This document shows, piece after piece, positions 45,691 through 59,689 of a DNA stretch of 64,000 nucleotides (within the stretch, counting starts at the first letter, position 1; every line of letters starts with the position of its first letter). Both the position numbers and the translations under genes were made by a program. Location: the NCBI GenBank assembly GCA_007922225.1, contig ML679961.1:72706890-72770889 (forward strand). The letters run 5' to 3'. Under the pieces are notes generated by a model. It did no database searches, was not told the origin of the DNA, and worked only from the letters and a program-made list of their open reading frames with translations. This DNA is from Emydura subglobosa. Its lineage: Eukaryota > Chordata > Testudines > Chelidae.

Positions 45691-46689
45691 CTCATTACAG
45701 CTAAATCAAGACACAGCCTCATATGGACAAACTGTTAAATTTTGCCTGCTAACATTCATTATCTTCCACTTGAAATTCAAACTAGACATCTACCATGTCT
45801 GTTGCCCAGTTACAAAGTTTTGTTAGGCCTTTCCGAGTTCTTCACTGTTGTCCCACATATTGATGGATGTAAATTATTCTGTGCTTTCAGCAAATTTTGC
45901 CCTTTTGCTCCTTCTCTTCCCACTTCCAGGTGTCTAATGAATGTGGGATTCAAGACAAGATCAGGAAAGAGCATATTCTTTCTTTCTCATTTGTTTAATT
46001 TGCTGCACAGCATAAAGAAAACTATACAGGAGATATTAGTAATAGCCATATGTTCGATGCTTTATCCAATCACTAATTGTCTGGGGTTAGAAAGAAATGT
46101 CCTCCATAGGTATCTTATTACATAACACTCTATTATGAGCAGTTTACACTCGCTTTGAGGCATCTGGAATTGACCATTGAGGCAGAATACCATACTATAA
46201 CATTTCCCAATCTTTTGAAATCTAAGTTTCATTTCAGGAAAATAAAACTAAATATATCACCCGCACTCCCACAACCCAGCATGTGCTGTTAAAAGGTCTA
46301 CACATCTTAATTTACATACATCTTCCACACGCCCAAAATTATTACCTTTGTAATATGATACTCCCTCTTCTTTACAGGCCTTGTTGATGGGTGAAAGAGT
46401 CAACAATGCTGACATTTGAAGTATCTTTACTGGCATTAAGTTAGCCTCCATTTAAATGAGGCAGTTTGCCCCTCATAAAGATTGTTCCAGGTATTCTGCA
46501 AACTCAGACAGATGTCTCTGTATCTGTCACCCCTGCTTCATGTTTTGAAGTTTTTCTTTGCAACCATAAGAGCCACAAAATTTCAATTTATTTTTAAGTG
46601 AAAGGTGAGTCCCTGATGAAACACCATCCCTTTCCCACACATATTCCCTTTGTGCTTCCAGTAGGGGGTGCACCCACACTTTGGGAAAC
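45691..46689. other. No recognisable feature
   Basis: Unassigned. The frame of 127 codons at 45,742-46,125 is unsupported. Confidence 0.5.
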
Positions 46690-46746
46690 TGCTGTACTGG
46701 ATGGGCTACTGGACTGATACAATGTGATATTTTCTATTTTTTATGA
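46690..46746 (+). mobile_element. CR1 3' terminal tail
   Basis: TGTACTGGATGGGCTACTGG, ACTGATACAATGTGATATTT and TTTTTTATGAAC match the sense 3' end of CR1 (GGGCTAGATGGACC...TGTTCTTATG). Only about 57 bp survive, as expected for extreme 5' truncation. The word CACTTTGGGAAACTG just before it resembles an hAT terminus. Confidence 0.5.
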
Positions 46747-47069
46747 ACAATCAAGTTACTTAAGTTAGAAAGGTACTGTTTTTAGAATACTTAATGCTGG
46801 TTTTTTTTAAAGACTTGAACAAGGTTTCTTTGGAGAAGATTATAAAGACAGAGATTGAATTCAAACTTCCCACCACACATTTGAAAAGGTGAACATAACA
46901 ATCTTGTGAGCTTGACAGCGATACTGACTGATTTGGTTTCACTTTCCAGGCCAAGTGAAATACAAAAAGAGAGAGACAGCATTGATAGTCAAGAGTAAAT
47001 TTAGATTTTTACATTTTTTTCAGTCCCTGTCTACATGACTTGTCTATCTTTCAGGAGAACCACTTCTGG
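46747..47069. other. No recognisable feature
   Basis: Short unassigned AT-rich interval. Confidence 0.5.
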
Positions 47070-47340
47070 AAATACCCTATATAGAGTTGGGCAAGAATCA
47101 GAACCATGATTCTGAACCACTTTGAATTTTGAAGGATTGATGGGGGTAAGCTCTGATTTGAACACCTGGATCTGAATGTCTGTAGAGCTGCTGATAATAA
47201 AGTTTTGATTCTGGGTTAGGTCAAAAACTTTGGAAAGGGTCTTACTTCCAATTATTGGTTCAGACTGTAGCCAAGATCTTGTAAGTGGAGATTTCAGTTC
47301 TGTCAAATCCAAACCTGAATCCTAGCTCTGAACAAAATGC
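47070..47340. repeat. Possible MITE with loose inverted ends
   Basis: Starts AGAGTTGGGCAAGAATCAG and ends CCAAACCTGAATCCTAGCTC, whose complement loosely matches the start. The interior repeats GATTCTGAA/GATTTGAA words. Divergence prevents a firm call. Confidence 0.35.
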
Positions 47341-50300
47341 TGTTCTGAACATCACATTATGTCCCATCCTTTGGTTTCAGATATCCCTGTGGACAGTGCT
47401 TCAGCTGTACTGATCTAAAATGTCATGTTAGCATCCAACATAAGGGCATTTTATTTAATACAGGACTTTTATCTTGACCTGTGTCCCTTTAATGTCAAAG
47501 GAATCATCTGTAACATCTTTTTCCAAAGTCAAACTTTTATTACAGATCCACTTTATCTCAAATTAATTCCAGCTGACAATTTTCCAGACCAGATTTATCA
47601 ATTCACCAAAATTCACTGTCCACTAGCTGAAATCTTTGTGTGTGTGCTCCAGGTGTGTTATCACAACTAAACTCTGAGCCTTATAGGTCTGATTCTGTAA
47701 GGTGCTGAACACCATTGGCAAGCTGTTAAGCAGCCTTAGCTATACTGGGTGAGGTGGGAGGCATGGATCTAAGCTGTTGGGATCTATGCTGAGCTGATCT
47801 TGCTGCAAGTCACCATTTGCCTAGTTTACAGCAGCTCTAGAGTTTGTTTCCAGGACTCAATCACCCAGTTTTTTTCATGTCTTCACTGACACGTCAAGTG
47901 TATCATTTTCAAGACTTGTCTGTAGCCCTATGTCATGTTCTTCCTATTTCTAGCAGAAAGATGGAAAACTGTATAGTCTATTTCCAGACTTGTCATGAAT
48001 ATTTATATATTGCCCGCATCTTTACAAATTAGAAAGCAGCAAGATGAATGAGAGTAGTGAATCAGAGAAGACACACAGTGTAATGCTGGCAGAAATTTAC
48101 TATCTAATTTTTATTTTAAACCTGATGACTCAGAAGGAGGCAGTCCACATCCATTTCAGTAAATTCTTTAATGCTCTCAAACATGGAGGTTTGAATTTTA
48201 TTGCTTGGTTGGAGCTACTTGATTTATTCCCAGAAAGAACCAATAGATTAAAAAAAAACATTTTTAAAGACAGTCCCAATAATTTTAGTTTAGCTAATCT
48301 CTAACTTGTCTCCTTTTTTAGTACTAGGAAGCCATAGCCTCTGGCAGTAAACTGTGCACACAACACTCTTCACAGGTTGTTTGTGCACAAATGATATGTG
48401 GCTTTGTTTTGCAAATAAAATCTTAATTGGCACGTAGATACTATGGTCACTCTGAGTTACCTCATTGACTTGCGATTGTGCTATGCAACAAAGTCATACT
48501 TCATGTCCTTGCTCTCAAGGACTTATCTAACTCAGCACCATTTGCATCTTTTGTCTGGCTTCTCTTTGCATCCCTTTGCTGTATTCTTCACTCTACTAGT
48601 GATGCCAGTCCATATACTTCTTTTCCTTCTTCCTTTCACAGATGTGTCCTCACCCCTTCTTTGTGGGCCCTTATGCTTGGAACCTCTTTGCCAACTCATC
48701 ACCTTTGCCATATTCAAACGTCTCCTAGAAATTCGTTTCTGCCATTCAGCCTATAAAAAGGTAGAGGGAGGTAAAGAAGGGAACAGCAAAGTGAAATAAC
48801 CTCCAAGATGTGTCCAAGTCTTAGTGAGTGGCCTTCTTGTTAGCCTCATACTCATCATCCTCTTCCCTTCCCACCATCATGTTTTTTTATAACCCTCATT
48901 TGTTGTGTCATGTAAAATCAAGATTATGTGGTCTTCTTGGCACATGTTTCACTAATTTTGTGAGCTGCCTGAAATGTCATTGATTTCTAGAAAAAATACT
49001 AATGAGTAACCATCAATATTATACATAACTGAAACTATTGTGCTATCTCAGATACCATAGAGCGTAACTGGGAAAACTAAAATGCTACTGTGATGCTGGT
49101 GTAAAATTAATATTTATGATAAAAATTAATAGAGAAACCTAAGTGGCATGTAGTAAAATTGAATTGTAATACTAGATATCAACCAAAATCATTTTGTTCT
49201 TGGTAGCAGTATTGTGAAATGGAGATATGTCTTATAGAAATCTTCTCAAACAATGGGCTGAAGATACACAGCAAACTCTATAACTGGAAGAAGCCTGGTA
49301 CCAAAAAGAGGTCAAGGTATTGACTCCCTTGTATTGATCTCATGAATGAAAACTACCAATCCTTGAACTAAAGTCAGCCATGACCTAGCCGTTATCAGTG
49401 CAAACATGAAAATACTGAGTATCAAAACAGCTCAGTGCACATTAATAATGCTAATTATTCCAGAGACATGAGGGACCAGATCTTCAGCTGCTATAAATCT
49501 TCATAGCTCTAGTGAAGTCAATGGTATGATACTTATTTACACCAACAGAGGATCTGGCCTGTGTAGTGCACAATACAACCTGCAAAATGCTCACAACTTA
49601 CATGCCAAATTTGGTGTTTGATTATTTTTTATTGCTTGATTTTAATTGTGTTGTTTAAATTCATACAAGTAGGACAAGAAATTTCCCTTTGGATACTTTA
49701 TTGCTGGGAGGTGAATTATCTGTCTTGGAAATATAGTAAGGAATGTACAGTGGTTTCACTCTTTGACAATATCACGGCTCTACATCATTGCCAGGCCAAA
49801 AAAAGTATTGACAAGTTGATACAATGTGATCTAATGTGAATGTGAATATTTTCTGACACAAAGCCAGTATTTGAGAGCTTCTCATGTACTTGTGGGTTTA
49901 CTTTTAGAAGCTGGATGCTGAGGAGGGGAAGTTATATTTGCTCATTTTTTGTTTGATGAGTTCAGGTGGAGGATATTGCAAAATAGCAGGGAACCAGAGT
50001 GAGCTTGCATGATTTGTTGTTTCCAGCCGCTCAGTGGGAGCTGGATAAGTGGTTCATGCAGCCGGCTGATAGCACTTTATTTTACACCAGCCTCTTCCTT
50101 CAAGGCCAGATATTTCATCCTAATGCATTCCATGGTATACATTCATTGGTCCCTGCTTTGTTCTCTCTAGGAGAGGTAAGACCCAGGTAATAGTAATATG
50201 CTGTATTCGTTACAAAAGGATAATCTTTATCTTTCACATGAGAAAGGAATGCAGCATCTGTCTTTATTTAGGGGGAGAAGAGTCATCATTTGTAAGCCAC

Positions 50301-50589
50301 ATAACTGTAGTGTCATTATTTTCAAATGGTCCCTCCAAAAACTCTCTCAGTCCAATGTATTTCAGTGCAGTTAATAGTATAACTTCCCCCCCACACACAT
50401 TGTCCCTGTTTGTAGCTTTCAGATGTTGGCAGATTCAGCATGATTCAGCATGCGGGGAGGTTTGTTAGTAAACAGCCAAAAATGAAATTTGCAAGGGAAT
50501 GTTAATCAGCCTATGGAAAGTAAGCTATGTTGACACTTACTGGCTGGATCTTTATAGAGAAGTCAGGTTTATTTATTTATAGGAATTTC
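47341..50589. other. No recognisable feature over 3.2 kb
   Basis: AT-rich unassigned DNA. The overlapping frames at 48,443-48,799 (118 and 92 codons plus strand) are C/T-rich and show no family motif. Confidence 0.45.
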
Positions 50590-50860
50590 TAGTGTGCTCA
50601 TTACCATAGTATCTGAATACCTCGCAACATTAATATATTGCGTTAGGAAAGCAATATTCTCCCCCAATTTATAGATGTGAATCTGAAGCCAAGGCGATTA
50701 AGGGAGTGATTGTCAGAAGCACAAAAGGTGATTTGTGCCTTTGAAAATCTCTCACATGCCTTACCTAAGGTCACACAGGAACTCTGTGGCAAAGACAAGA
50801 TTCGAACCAACATCTCTTGAGTGCCATCAGTGCCTTAACCACAAGGTCATCCCATTCTTC
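50590..50860 (-). mobile_element. MIR-family SINE, diverged
   Basis: Antisense MIR with CCCCCAATTTATAGATGTGAA, TTACCTAAGGTCACACAGGA, GCAAAGACAAGATTCGAACC and GCCTTAACCACAAGGTC. About 45 extra bases (50,712-50,758) sit between the two halves. Confidence 0.7.
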
Positions 50861-51254
50861 CTCTTTCCTGATAATCAAATATTAGTAAAGAACAGATTTC
50901 TTTACTTATGTTATGTATAACCCTGAAAATATAAATCCAAAAGAATTGTTACATTGCAATTCACTTTTCTTCTTTGTTTCTTATGTTATTGGGTATTATT
51001 TTTTGCAATCCACTCTGCTTGAGCTCAGGTGGAGTATATTATTTGGTAAGTGAAAAAAATGGACTCATCAAACACCTAGATCTCTAGTCAATTTCACTTT
51101 CTGGCTTTCATATGCTAGTGCAAAGCTGCATTGTTTCAGTTACAAACGGTTCATGGAATGTTCATATTCCCCTTTCCAGCCCCCATTCCCATTCCACATT
51201 CTCCCCCCAAAAAGCAGTTTGTTTTTAATCTTTTTTTAAATTTTTAATAGCATA

Positions 51255-51425
51255 CATTTTCAAAAGTGACTAGTGATTTGAGGGTGCTCTAATTTCTACT
51301 TGAGACTCGAGATCTTAAAAGGGCCTGATTTTCAGAGTGTGGGTGCTTAGTACCTCAAATTGGGTGACTCAAAACTGAAGCAACTCAAAATACTTGTCAC
51401 TCCTAAAAATGGGGGCTTATGCAAT
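51255..51425. repeat. Old interspersed repeat (TTTTCA...GTGCTTAG type)
   Basis: CATTTTCAAAAGTGACTAGT, GGCCTGATTTTCAGAGTGTG, GGTGCTTAGTACCTCAAATT and CACTCCTAAAAATGGG are words of a common amniote interspersed repeat that is partly palindromic. Similar text lies at 59,755-59,870. Boundaries are approximate. Confidence 0.45.
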
Positions 51426-51892
51426 TAGCTTAATATTCAGTTTTGTAAAGCATTTTTTTAAATCAAACTAAAATGTTTGACCTAAACTACCTGCCAGTAT
51501 ATGCTTAATGATAGTTTACTATTTTACTACCTTATTGTTGATATTATCTGGCTAAGTTTGAAGTCATTAAATGCAGTATAAATGGAATATACCTGTTTAA
51601 AACCTCAGTAAGATTGACAATATGACCAGGGCTGGCCATTAGGTACAATCTAAGCAAACATCTAGGCCATGAATTTCTGGGAATCCTGCTATCTAACCAT
51701 TTTTTAAAACTGGGCCAACCCGTCTGGAAGGGTGACCAAAGGATGGAAAATCTGTGACAGTGACCTGTTACTCATTCCTTTCCATACCAGCCCCTTTCTG
51801 GCTAAATTTCTAGGAAGCATTTTTTTTTTTTTGCTTATATGTTATCTGCTCCTTGGCTAGCTAGGGATTCTTCTCAGTGAGATTGTAGGTAC

Positions 51893-52564
51893 TGTGGTTT
51901 GCCGAGATAGAGGATCCGTCGTTTGATATCCCGGTAGCGAGGAAAGAGCAGCCGGACGAGGAAGTACCTTACACTGTTAGTTTATCTAAGCAGCACTCAA
52001 ACTGTGAAAGTTACAAATCCTAGGTTATCATTACAACACTCAGCTGCTGGGGATATAAATCAGGCACTTGCCACAATAAGGGAGGGGAAGCCCATTACCC
52101 CCCTGTAAGCGGACTGCAACCAGGGAGCAAATCTGCCACGCAGCACCCGCTGGATCCTCTACAGGTCTGTGGAGATCTTTGGGGCCGGGCAGCATCCAGG
52201 GGGTCCCAATATACTTCTTCCACCCACTTCTAGCAATAAGCTCATTGGTTATGTCTCAATCCACTTGGGAATTGGGTCCTAACATTTGTTATTCTCTCTG
52301 CTATTTGCGCTTAGCTAGGGACCAATCCGCTATAAGATGTGGTTACTTGTATTCATCTCTAGCTGCTCTATTTCAAGCTCATATCTAGGTCATGGTGTGG
52401 TTAACATATTTCCTGAGTTTATACCCAGGTCATGAGGCACCTAGCTTTGCTTGAGAGGCCTACCTTTGCTCATGGGGCCTAACTATTATTACTTATGTTA
52501 ACTCAGACCTGTCCTTGTCACTATGCTGTTATATCCACGTCACAATATTCTTCTGCTCCTCACA
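51893..52564. mobile_element. Solo LTR (ERV-like), 672 bp, with perfect 5-bp target duplication
   Basis: Starts TGTGGTTTGCC and ends GCTCCTCACA, with inverted TGTG...CACA ends. It is flanked by GGTAC at 51,888-51,892 and again at 52,565-52,569. CpG sites are well kept (for example GATCCGTCGTTTGATATCCC), which suggests a younger insertion than the LTR at 12 kb. No internal genes are present. GGTATAAACTC on the minus strand near 52,420 and GATATAAATC on the plus strand near 52,050 are rival TATA-like words, so orientation is open. Confidence 0.8.
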
Positions 52565-52569
52565 GGTAC

Positions 52570-55289
52570 TGGCTCCACTTCCCACTTAACTATTTTTTAT
52601 AATATTAGAGTCATTACTTTAAGGTGCCCTGCTGCTGCTGAATATTAATATAGCAATTGCTCCAACTTAGAGGGTCGGTCTTTTCCATGCTTTCTCTTGG
52701 AAAGAGATTGCAGCTTCCTGACCAACTTTTGGGGTATGATCATGCATCATGAATGACCTATGATAATTCGGGGACAGTGTAAACCTTTAGAATGTACATG
52801 AACCAGTTCCAAAATCTATTCCCCTGCTATTGAAGATATGGGTCAAGTTTACACCGAGTTTTAATCAGGTCAGGAATTTCCAAGCAATTCTATAGAACGT
52901 GGAATTTCAGATGAATAGAGATCCATAACCTCTTTGTCAGGCTGTGTAACTACACTTAAAATCACCAGGAATATAACAGAAATATATGCAGTGTGTTCAA
53001 TTATGAGAGCTAGATTGTGATTTTCCTTTTTGTGGATGCCTGGTAGGGGTGAAAAGTGCCCCAGAACAAGACTGTGGGAGGGGTACAGTTGCCACACAGG
53101 AGGTACAGATGCCACACAGATCACAATAGCAGTCACTATAATTCTCAGGTCTTGATCTATCTAGGGAGTAAATTGCCTGGAAAGGGGAAAAGAGGAGGCA
53201 AGGCCATGGCCTCACCCTCTCTGGCTCCACATGCAGATATGGAGAGAAAAGTAAATGATTACAAAACACAGTAACATCATAGACAGTTTTTTTCTTGTAA
53301 ATGCCCTGGGGTTTCAGGAGCACATTTCTAGTGACAGAAAATAGCAACAAGCAGTGCATTCCCAGGACAGCTGGTGGATGCTCTTGTCAGCTTCAGCTTT
53401 TATTTTGGAGGAAGTATCCTACATAGCTTTCCCTTAATTCAATTTACTATCCTGCACTGATTCCACATGTTCCTGAGTGAACACTGTGGATCATATTTTA
53501 CTTCACTCTGAGTAGAAACAGGGAACAAGGTTTATGGAGACGATGCATATAGCTATTAGATAACTTTACATAATATTAAGAAGGAGGGTAATGCTGAATC
53601 CCTTCCATGCACAGCACAAATGAAATTTACCCATGTGAAACACAAACATCCGCACAACCTATTCTGGGCTAATATGTCTCTATTTATTTCATTTTTTGCC
53701 TTCAGTGGAATGATGGGAAATGAACACACCTCAAGGTTTTGAGGATGTTTGGTTTGGATAAGTAAAGTGGAACCTTATCTAAACTATCTTCTGCTTCCAA
53801 GAGTGGAAAATCTGGGTTGGAAATCTCACAAAGAACAAGAGTTGATTGTGAGATTTCTGGTGCTTCTGATCTGCCTGGACACTCAAGACCATTTACTTTC
53901 AACTCACTTCCTGGGAAACTGTGCTTTATTTGAAAATATTTTCAATGCATCAAATCATTTTGTCTAAACACAACAACATTTCCCCTCTTACTATCTATTA
54001 ACAATAAATGATTTTCCTTCCAATGTCAATTGGAAAACCATTTTCCTGATCTAAACAATGTCATTAGAGGAACACAATGTGAGCAGGGTAACAAAATTAG
54101 AAGGAGTAACATGGCTATAATCTCTTCTATAATTGTGAAATTGCTTTATATTTAATCAGAAATCTCAAAATCCAAACAGGTAAAGCAAATGAGCATAATT
54201 GAAATTTATATTTTAAACGAGTTATGAGTGCAACTTATCATCTGTCTATAAATCTTTAAATAAAACTAAGTGAATGCATTTGTCTGCTGATTGTATTGTA
54301 TGAGGATTTTTACTAAATTTCTGTGATGGGGTTCATCAAAATGCATCAGCTCATATTCAGTTTAAAAGGCCAAATTCATGCCATCCTTTCTTTGTGTTTT
54401 CAGGCAAACTCCTATTGAAATCAGTGAGAGTCTGAATGACTGTGTAAGATGTTCCCCTCAATATATTTAATACAGCTGGTAAATCAGAACAACAAGTTCT
54501 TAGATACTGTGGTAATTGGCCATTATAGAAAACCACATGATAGAGAGAGAGATAAGGTCTGACCTAGATGTCTACCTTGGCCTTTTTCTGTCCTTATTCA
54601 TCTCCAGTTCCTTACACAGACTACTTCTTCTATATTGCATGCAGGTGCTGCAGTCAAAGCAAATTGATTTAATATTTTGAATGATAATTTCCCAGAGAAA
54701 TGTTTTGTGCATTTATTTCTACACAAGTTCCACTTTTAAGAGACATTGCCACTTACCCTCCTTTGTCTTTGTCTTTGTCTTGACACCTAAAACAAAGTCA
54801 TTGACTTCCGGTCTTGACTGCTTTGGATTTGTGTGCCCTTGTGTGTGTTCAGCCCGCGGGTAAGATAATTTAGAGCAAGGCTTGAAAGAGCCACAGCGCC
54901 AGTGGAAAAGAATACATCTCTTCAAAAGATTCTTGCTATGTTGTCCTTATAGTGGTCATCTGTTTCTGACTGAGTGGTTAATCTCACAAATTGTAATTTT
55001 CTTTGTTAGGAGAGTGTAACGTGGATGCTGGACACAATTAATTTACAAAACTATTTCTGTCTGAATCTCTTTTAATATTGTTTTCTCTCTTGCCATTAAG
55101 TTACTATTTAATTTCAGACACTCGAGGTGCAGATTACTATCAAGATGCCTTGCTAATAGTTAGCCAATTACTTTCGCCTTTGGAAAGAACAGGACAGGAT
55201 CTATAATCCCGACCCTGATGCCTGTATTGTGGTTATGCCATATAAGATAACGGTCACCTCAGAAAGAGGTGTTTGTTGCACTTTCTCCT
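52570..55289. other. No recognisable feature over 2.7 kb
   Basis: Unassigned AT-rich DNA. Overlapping minus frames at 52,870-53,359 (88 and 120 codons) show no domain. Short TTTGTC repeats occur near 54,762-54,779. Confidence 0.45.
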
Positions 55290-55470
55290 AGTTTTTATTA
55301 CATTTATTTAAGTACATTCATTCATTGGCCAGTTGCACCAAGGAAAGTAAGATGCTATTAGGTGAGTAATAGACTGAGTCACCAAGAAGTTATATGACTT
55401 TCCCAGGGCTCCAGAGGGATCCAGTGGCAGAGCCAGGATTAGCACACAGGATTTCCTGACTCCCTGTAAT
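55290..55470 (-). mobile_element. MIR-related SINE
   Basis: CCAGTTGCACCAAGGAAAGT, GTTATATGACTTTCCCAGGG, CCAGTGGCAGAGCCAGGATT and TTTCCTGACTCCCTG in antisense order. Confidence 0.7.
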
Positions 55471-55879
55471 CTGATTTTTGTTTTGTTTATAAAAGATCAT
55501 TTTAATGTTATGGCGCATGATAGTTTATTAACATCTCAAATTGTGTAATCATAAATTTAATCATCATGTTCTATGTCTGAGAGATAATCCAGTGTGATGT
55601 GTATTGTAGATACGCTTATAAAACACTGTAGTGTTTTTTTATTGATTTTTGCTTCTAAAGCTCTGCTGGAACAGCTTTGAGAGTATTTTAAATTTTTAAA
55701 TGAGTAATATGTCTTGCTTGTCTTACTTTGATATCCAGCATAATTTTAGAGATTGTATCCTGCATCTACCAAATACAAAACAGTGAATTCTTCATATCCC
55801 CAGTCTCCATGACTTATTCCCTTTAGGATGGCAGTTCATGACCACTAATGGAATTGATTGACACTGTTTGTTTATATGC

Positions 55880-56095
55880 CCCCACCATAGTCTCTGAGCA
55901 ACTCTTAAACATTACTGCATTTGTCCTCACAACACTCCATCCCCATTTTACAAAACTGGGAAATAGTGGCACAGAGAGTTTAAATTATTATTATTTACCC
56001 CAAAAATGCACGGCAGTATATAGCAGAGTTGGGAATTAAACCAGGGTTTCTTAAGCCTGAGCGATGGCCTTAAACACCAGGCTAGTCTTCCTGCA
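55880..56095 (-). mobile_element. MIR-family SINE
   Basis: TGTCCTCACAACACTCC, CCCCATTTTACAAAACTGGG, GTGGCACAGAGAGTTTAAAT, GCAGAGTTGGGAATTAAACC and CCTTAAACACCAGGC in antisense order. Confidence 0.8.
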
Positions 56096-56333
56096 AACAC
56101 TTAGCTACTGACAAATGAACTGAGGCTACCATTTCACATTGGACAGGCAATAAAATAATCACTAGATGGTAATAGCAAAAATTGTCCCTGTGACCTAGGA
56201 AATGAAAAGCTTTATATTCATTTTCCAATTGCCTGAACTCTTCAGATACACCCTGTTTTTTTCTTTGATGTCTACCAACCATCTCTGTCTTTTGTTAGCA
56301 CTCTCAAAGCCTGCACTTTACTGTGAATGTGTT

Positions 56334-56337
<4 letters not shown>

Positions 56338-56365
<28 letters not shown>
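56338..56365. repeat. A28 tract
   Basis: Uninterrupted A tract. The upstream DNA is not a recognised retrogene or SINE, so it is left as a simple repeat. Confidence 0.85.
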
Positions 56366-56369
<4 letters not shown>

Positions 56370-56789
56370 AAATCATGCATTCTAACTAGATCAAAATTAA
56401 AATGACCTGACCCAAGTAGAGGTGAATCAGGTTCTATTGCAGCAGATTGGTGGAATAATAACAAAAGACAGATCCACACTCAGTATGTCTAATGTGGTTT
56501 CAAGCAGTGTTAATTTATAAATAGTGGTTACTATGAGACACTGGTACATATTAGCAGAGGTTAGGGACTGACTCTAATTACATAATATTTTGATATAGTA
56601 TAGTGAATATGATCAGGAGATTGATACTTGAATATATGGAGCCTTTCATTCCTATACAAGTTGTTTAACCCCAACCCACAGGAGCGAGACTGCACGCATG
56701 GATGACTATTTAGTAGCTTTTGTGAAATGAGTTGCTGGTCCTACCCTTATTTAAAATAAAACACAATAATAATACAGATTATACAGTCC

Positions 56790-57045
56790 TGAATTTATGA
56801 TTGCTTATTTATTTGTATTAAAATATGGCACAGAGATCTCAGTTGAGACTGAGATTCCACTGTGCCATGCGCTGTACAAACACATAGTGAGACACTGTCC
56901 CTGCCTTGCAGAATTTATAATCAAAATAGACAAGACAAAGAATGAGAGGGAAAGGAGAGGTGAAATAATTTGCCCGCAATCTCCTGACTCTCAGTCCTGT
57001 GCTAGGATTAGAACCTAGGTCTCCTGACTCCCAGTCCAGTGCCAC
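56790..57045 (-). mobile_element. MIR-related SINE, long form
   Basis: TTATTTATTTGTATTAAAAT, CATGCGCTGTACAAACACAT, GACACTGTCCCTGCCTTGC, AGGATTAGAACCTAGGTCTC and TGACTCCCAGTCCAGTGCC, as in the copies at 37,370 and 39,160. Confidence 0.88.
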
Positions 57046-59689
57046 ATCAGTTCTGATGTATAGTTACTCTGTAGTAACTCTGTTTGTAAACTATGGACTT
57101 TGACCATTACTGTAGATAATTCAATATGCTTCCAAAGAGTTGTTCCTTCAAGTGAAGGTGAAGGCATATAGGTGGAATGTAGTGAACTGGGTTGTCTTCT
57201 GCTGCTACTGCCCATGTTGCACTTGTATGAATAATTAGGGCTTCAGTCTCCGGTATGTCAGTCTGGCACCTTTCACTAATGCCAAAACTTACTCTAGAAA
57301 AACATGAGAAAATATAGATGTGCATATCATGTAGCAGTCAGCTATCATTGCAAAAGATTCACCTGTCATGTTGTACATTAATAAAAGGGAGATGGAAAAT
57401 AGAGAGACAGACAGACTCGTAATATATTGCTCTTGATTGTTACGGGGACATATGTGTTAAAAAACAAAAGATTTATCTTTTTTTGCTAAGCATGTGTCAG
57501 ACAGGGAGAGATTGAAATTACCTGATGCTTATTTTTAAATGAGGATGGAAGTTTTCTTCTGTTCTTCTGTCAATGTAGTTGATGAAATCCAGAAGGAAAA
57601 GAAGGTGAGGCCCAATCAGTTTTCATTAGTTTCTGACCCTTTTTTGAATTTATTCTGCCACTTTTCTATTTCATGAAGAATTCAAGTTTGGATATTTTTC
57701 ATAACTTTGTTTTTCCAAGTGTATCAGGTCTGACAATTTAATCTATATATTTTTGAAAAGTAGGAGATTCATAAAAGGATGTTTCTTTAAGCCTATGACA
57801 GTAGCAACCATCAGAGCATGAGAAATATTGGGAAGTATGTGAAATACTGAAAAAAAGGCAGACAATATAACTTGAAGTTGACAAAAGGCAAGGCATTTAG
57901 AAATGAGACAAAACTAAGTCTCTAACCTGTTCTGCTGTGTTCTGGAACAACAGGTCTATCTGAAAGTGGTTAAACTGTCACAAGTTCCACAAGACCTGAG
58001 CACCAGGGTGGGATAAAGATGGACAGAGGTACTTGTTAGCCTCTACATCTCTTGGTATTAAATTGAAACCACAACACAAGTTCAATATGCACTTTTTTGG
58101 ACACTGGAATTTGTTTTATGAGGAGTGGAGCTGGGGGGAAGTTTTGGCCCTCTTGTGATAGGATCTTTTAATTTTAATTTGGGTAGCCACCAGAAGCTTG
58201 GTAAAAACCTTTTCTGATAGACTGCATCTCTAGTAGTGCAGCCTGTTCCCACCACCTCTGGACAATTCCTCCAGTGTTAGTACTGGGTATAAACTCAAAA
58301 GCTGGTGTGGGACTCTGAGCCATAACCTGCAGGTTCAGAGGTGAGAATTGCTATCTGAGCCACACTGGGACAGTGTCCTTTCAGTGTGATGTCTTGGAAA
58401 GCATCTGGTACCTGGGAAACAAATTTGTGTCATAGCACAATATGTCCCATTCTAAGAGAATTCCAAGCAAAAAATACTCCGGGAGATGACATTGGATAAA
58501 TTGTATTGTCAATTCAGATATGCCTGTTCTATAGAGCTAACTAGTACAGGGGACCAGTATGTTCTACAGGGCAAGTTTTCACTATTGCAAAATCCACCAT
58601 TACTATTAACACTGGACAATATCAGTGGAGAGTATGAGTCCTATGGATGGCCCCTCCGGGGAAGGGTTTAGACACAGAGAGTGCACGCAAAGGAAGGTTG
58701 CTTATGATGAACCCATTCTGCAAATAACTAGAGTTCATCTCTCTCCAAGGCTATTAGTTAACCACTTTTCATGAATGCTATTTTTTTCTTAAATATCCCT
58801 AAATTCTATGGCAGCCAAATATAAAAAATCAATTCAACTAAAGAGGAGTTGTAGTGGAAGAAATGCAAATCTAAGCAAAATCACAGCATTGTCATTTTAT
58901 TCCAAAACATTCTGAATTTTCTGAGGAATGTTAAACTGTTGCTGGTTCGCTGCATATTATTTTCCTTTCCTTTTTCCTTTTCTTTTCCCCAGCCAATGAA
59001 AGCTAGTTGTTCTTATCATCAGTTAAGCAATCTGGGACATATGAGTGTCTTAGTTTATGGATATTTCATTAACTCCATGAACTAGGCTCAATAGAACAAT
59101 CATATACTTAAAGCTCAGGGACACTACATTTCACATTTTCCATGCAAGTGTTTGCATATTTCTGACACAAGACCTCTGAAAATGTTATCCCTTCTGTCCC
59201 TGGTTTCAGGCGATATTCACTTAGTATTAGTCATTGCTCTTCTGCTACATTAAGAAGTAATTTGTGTGAGTTTGGCTTCTCTCTGTATCTATATGTAACC
59301 AGTATCCCTAACTCTTAATTTTCACAAATGAACAGTTCACTACACTTAATTTCAAGGACAGAGTACCTGGACTCCCGCTTAGCAATTTGCTACTTGGTTA
59401 ATCAGTTCAAGGGTATCCAAAGGGCAACTCAGCTTACACGCAAAAACATTACATTAAAAACAGCCAGACTCTCCCTCTTTTTTTTCTTCTTCTTCTTGAA
59501 ATAACAATATCTGCTGGGCAAATTCTTGCTGAGAGGAGCTGCAGACAAAAATAGCATCCACAAATAGGAATCACTTGTATTAAATTAGACAAGCAGTATA
59601 CAAGGAAATAAATTTTATTTTTTAAAGTGTCTTTACACAGGGAATGTGGTCCAATATTGCAGCTGGTGACTAACATCTAGGACTTGAGA
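57046..59689. other. No recognisable feature over 2.6 kb
   Basis: Unassigned. A C/T-rich run lies near 58,960-58,990 and a TTCTTC run near 59,485-59,498. No convincing exon. Confidence 0.45.
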
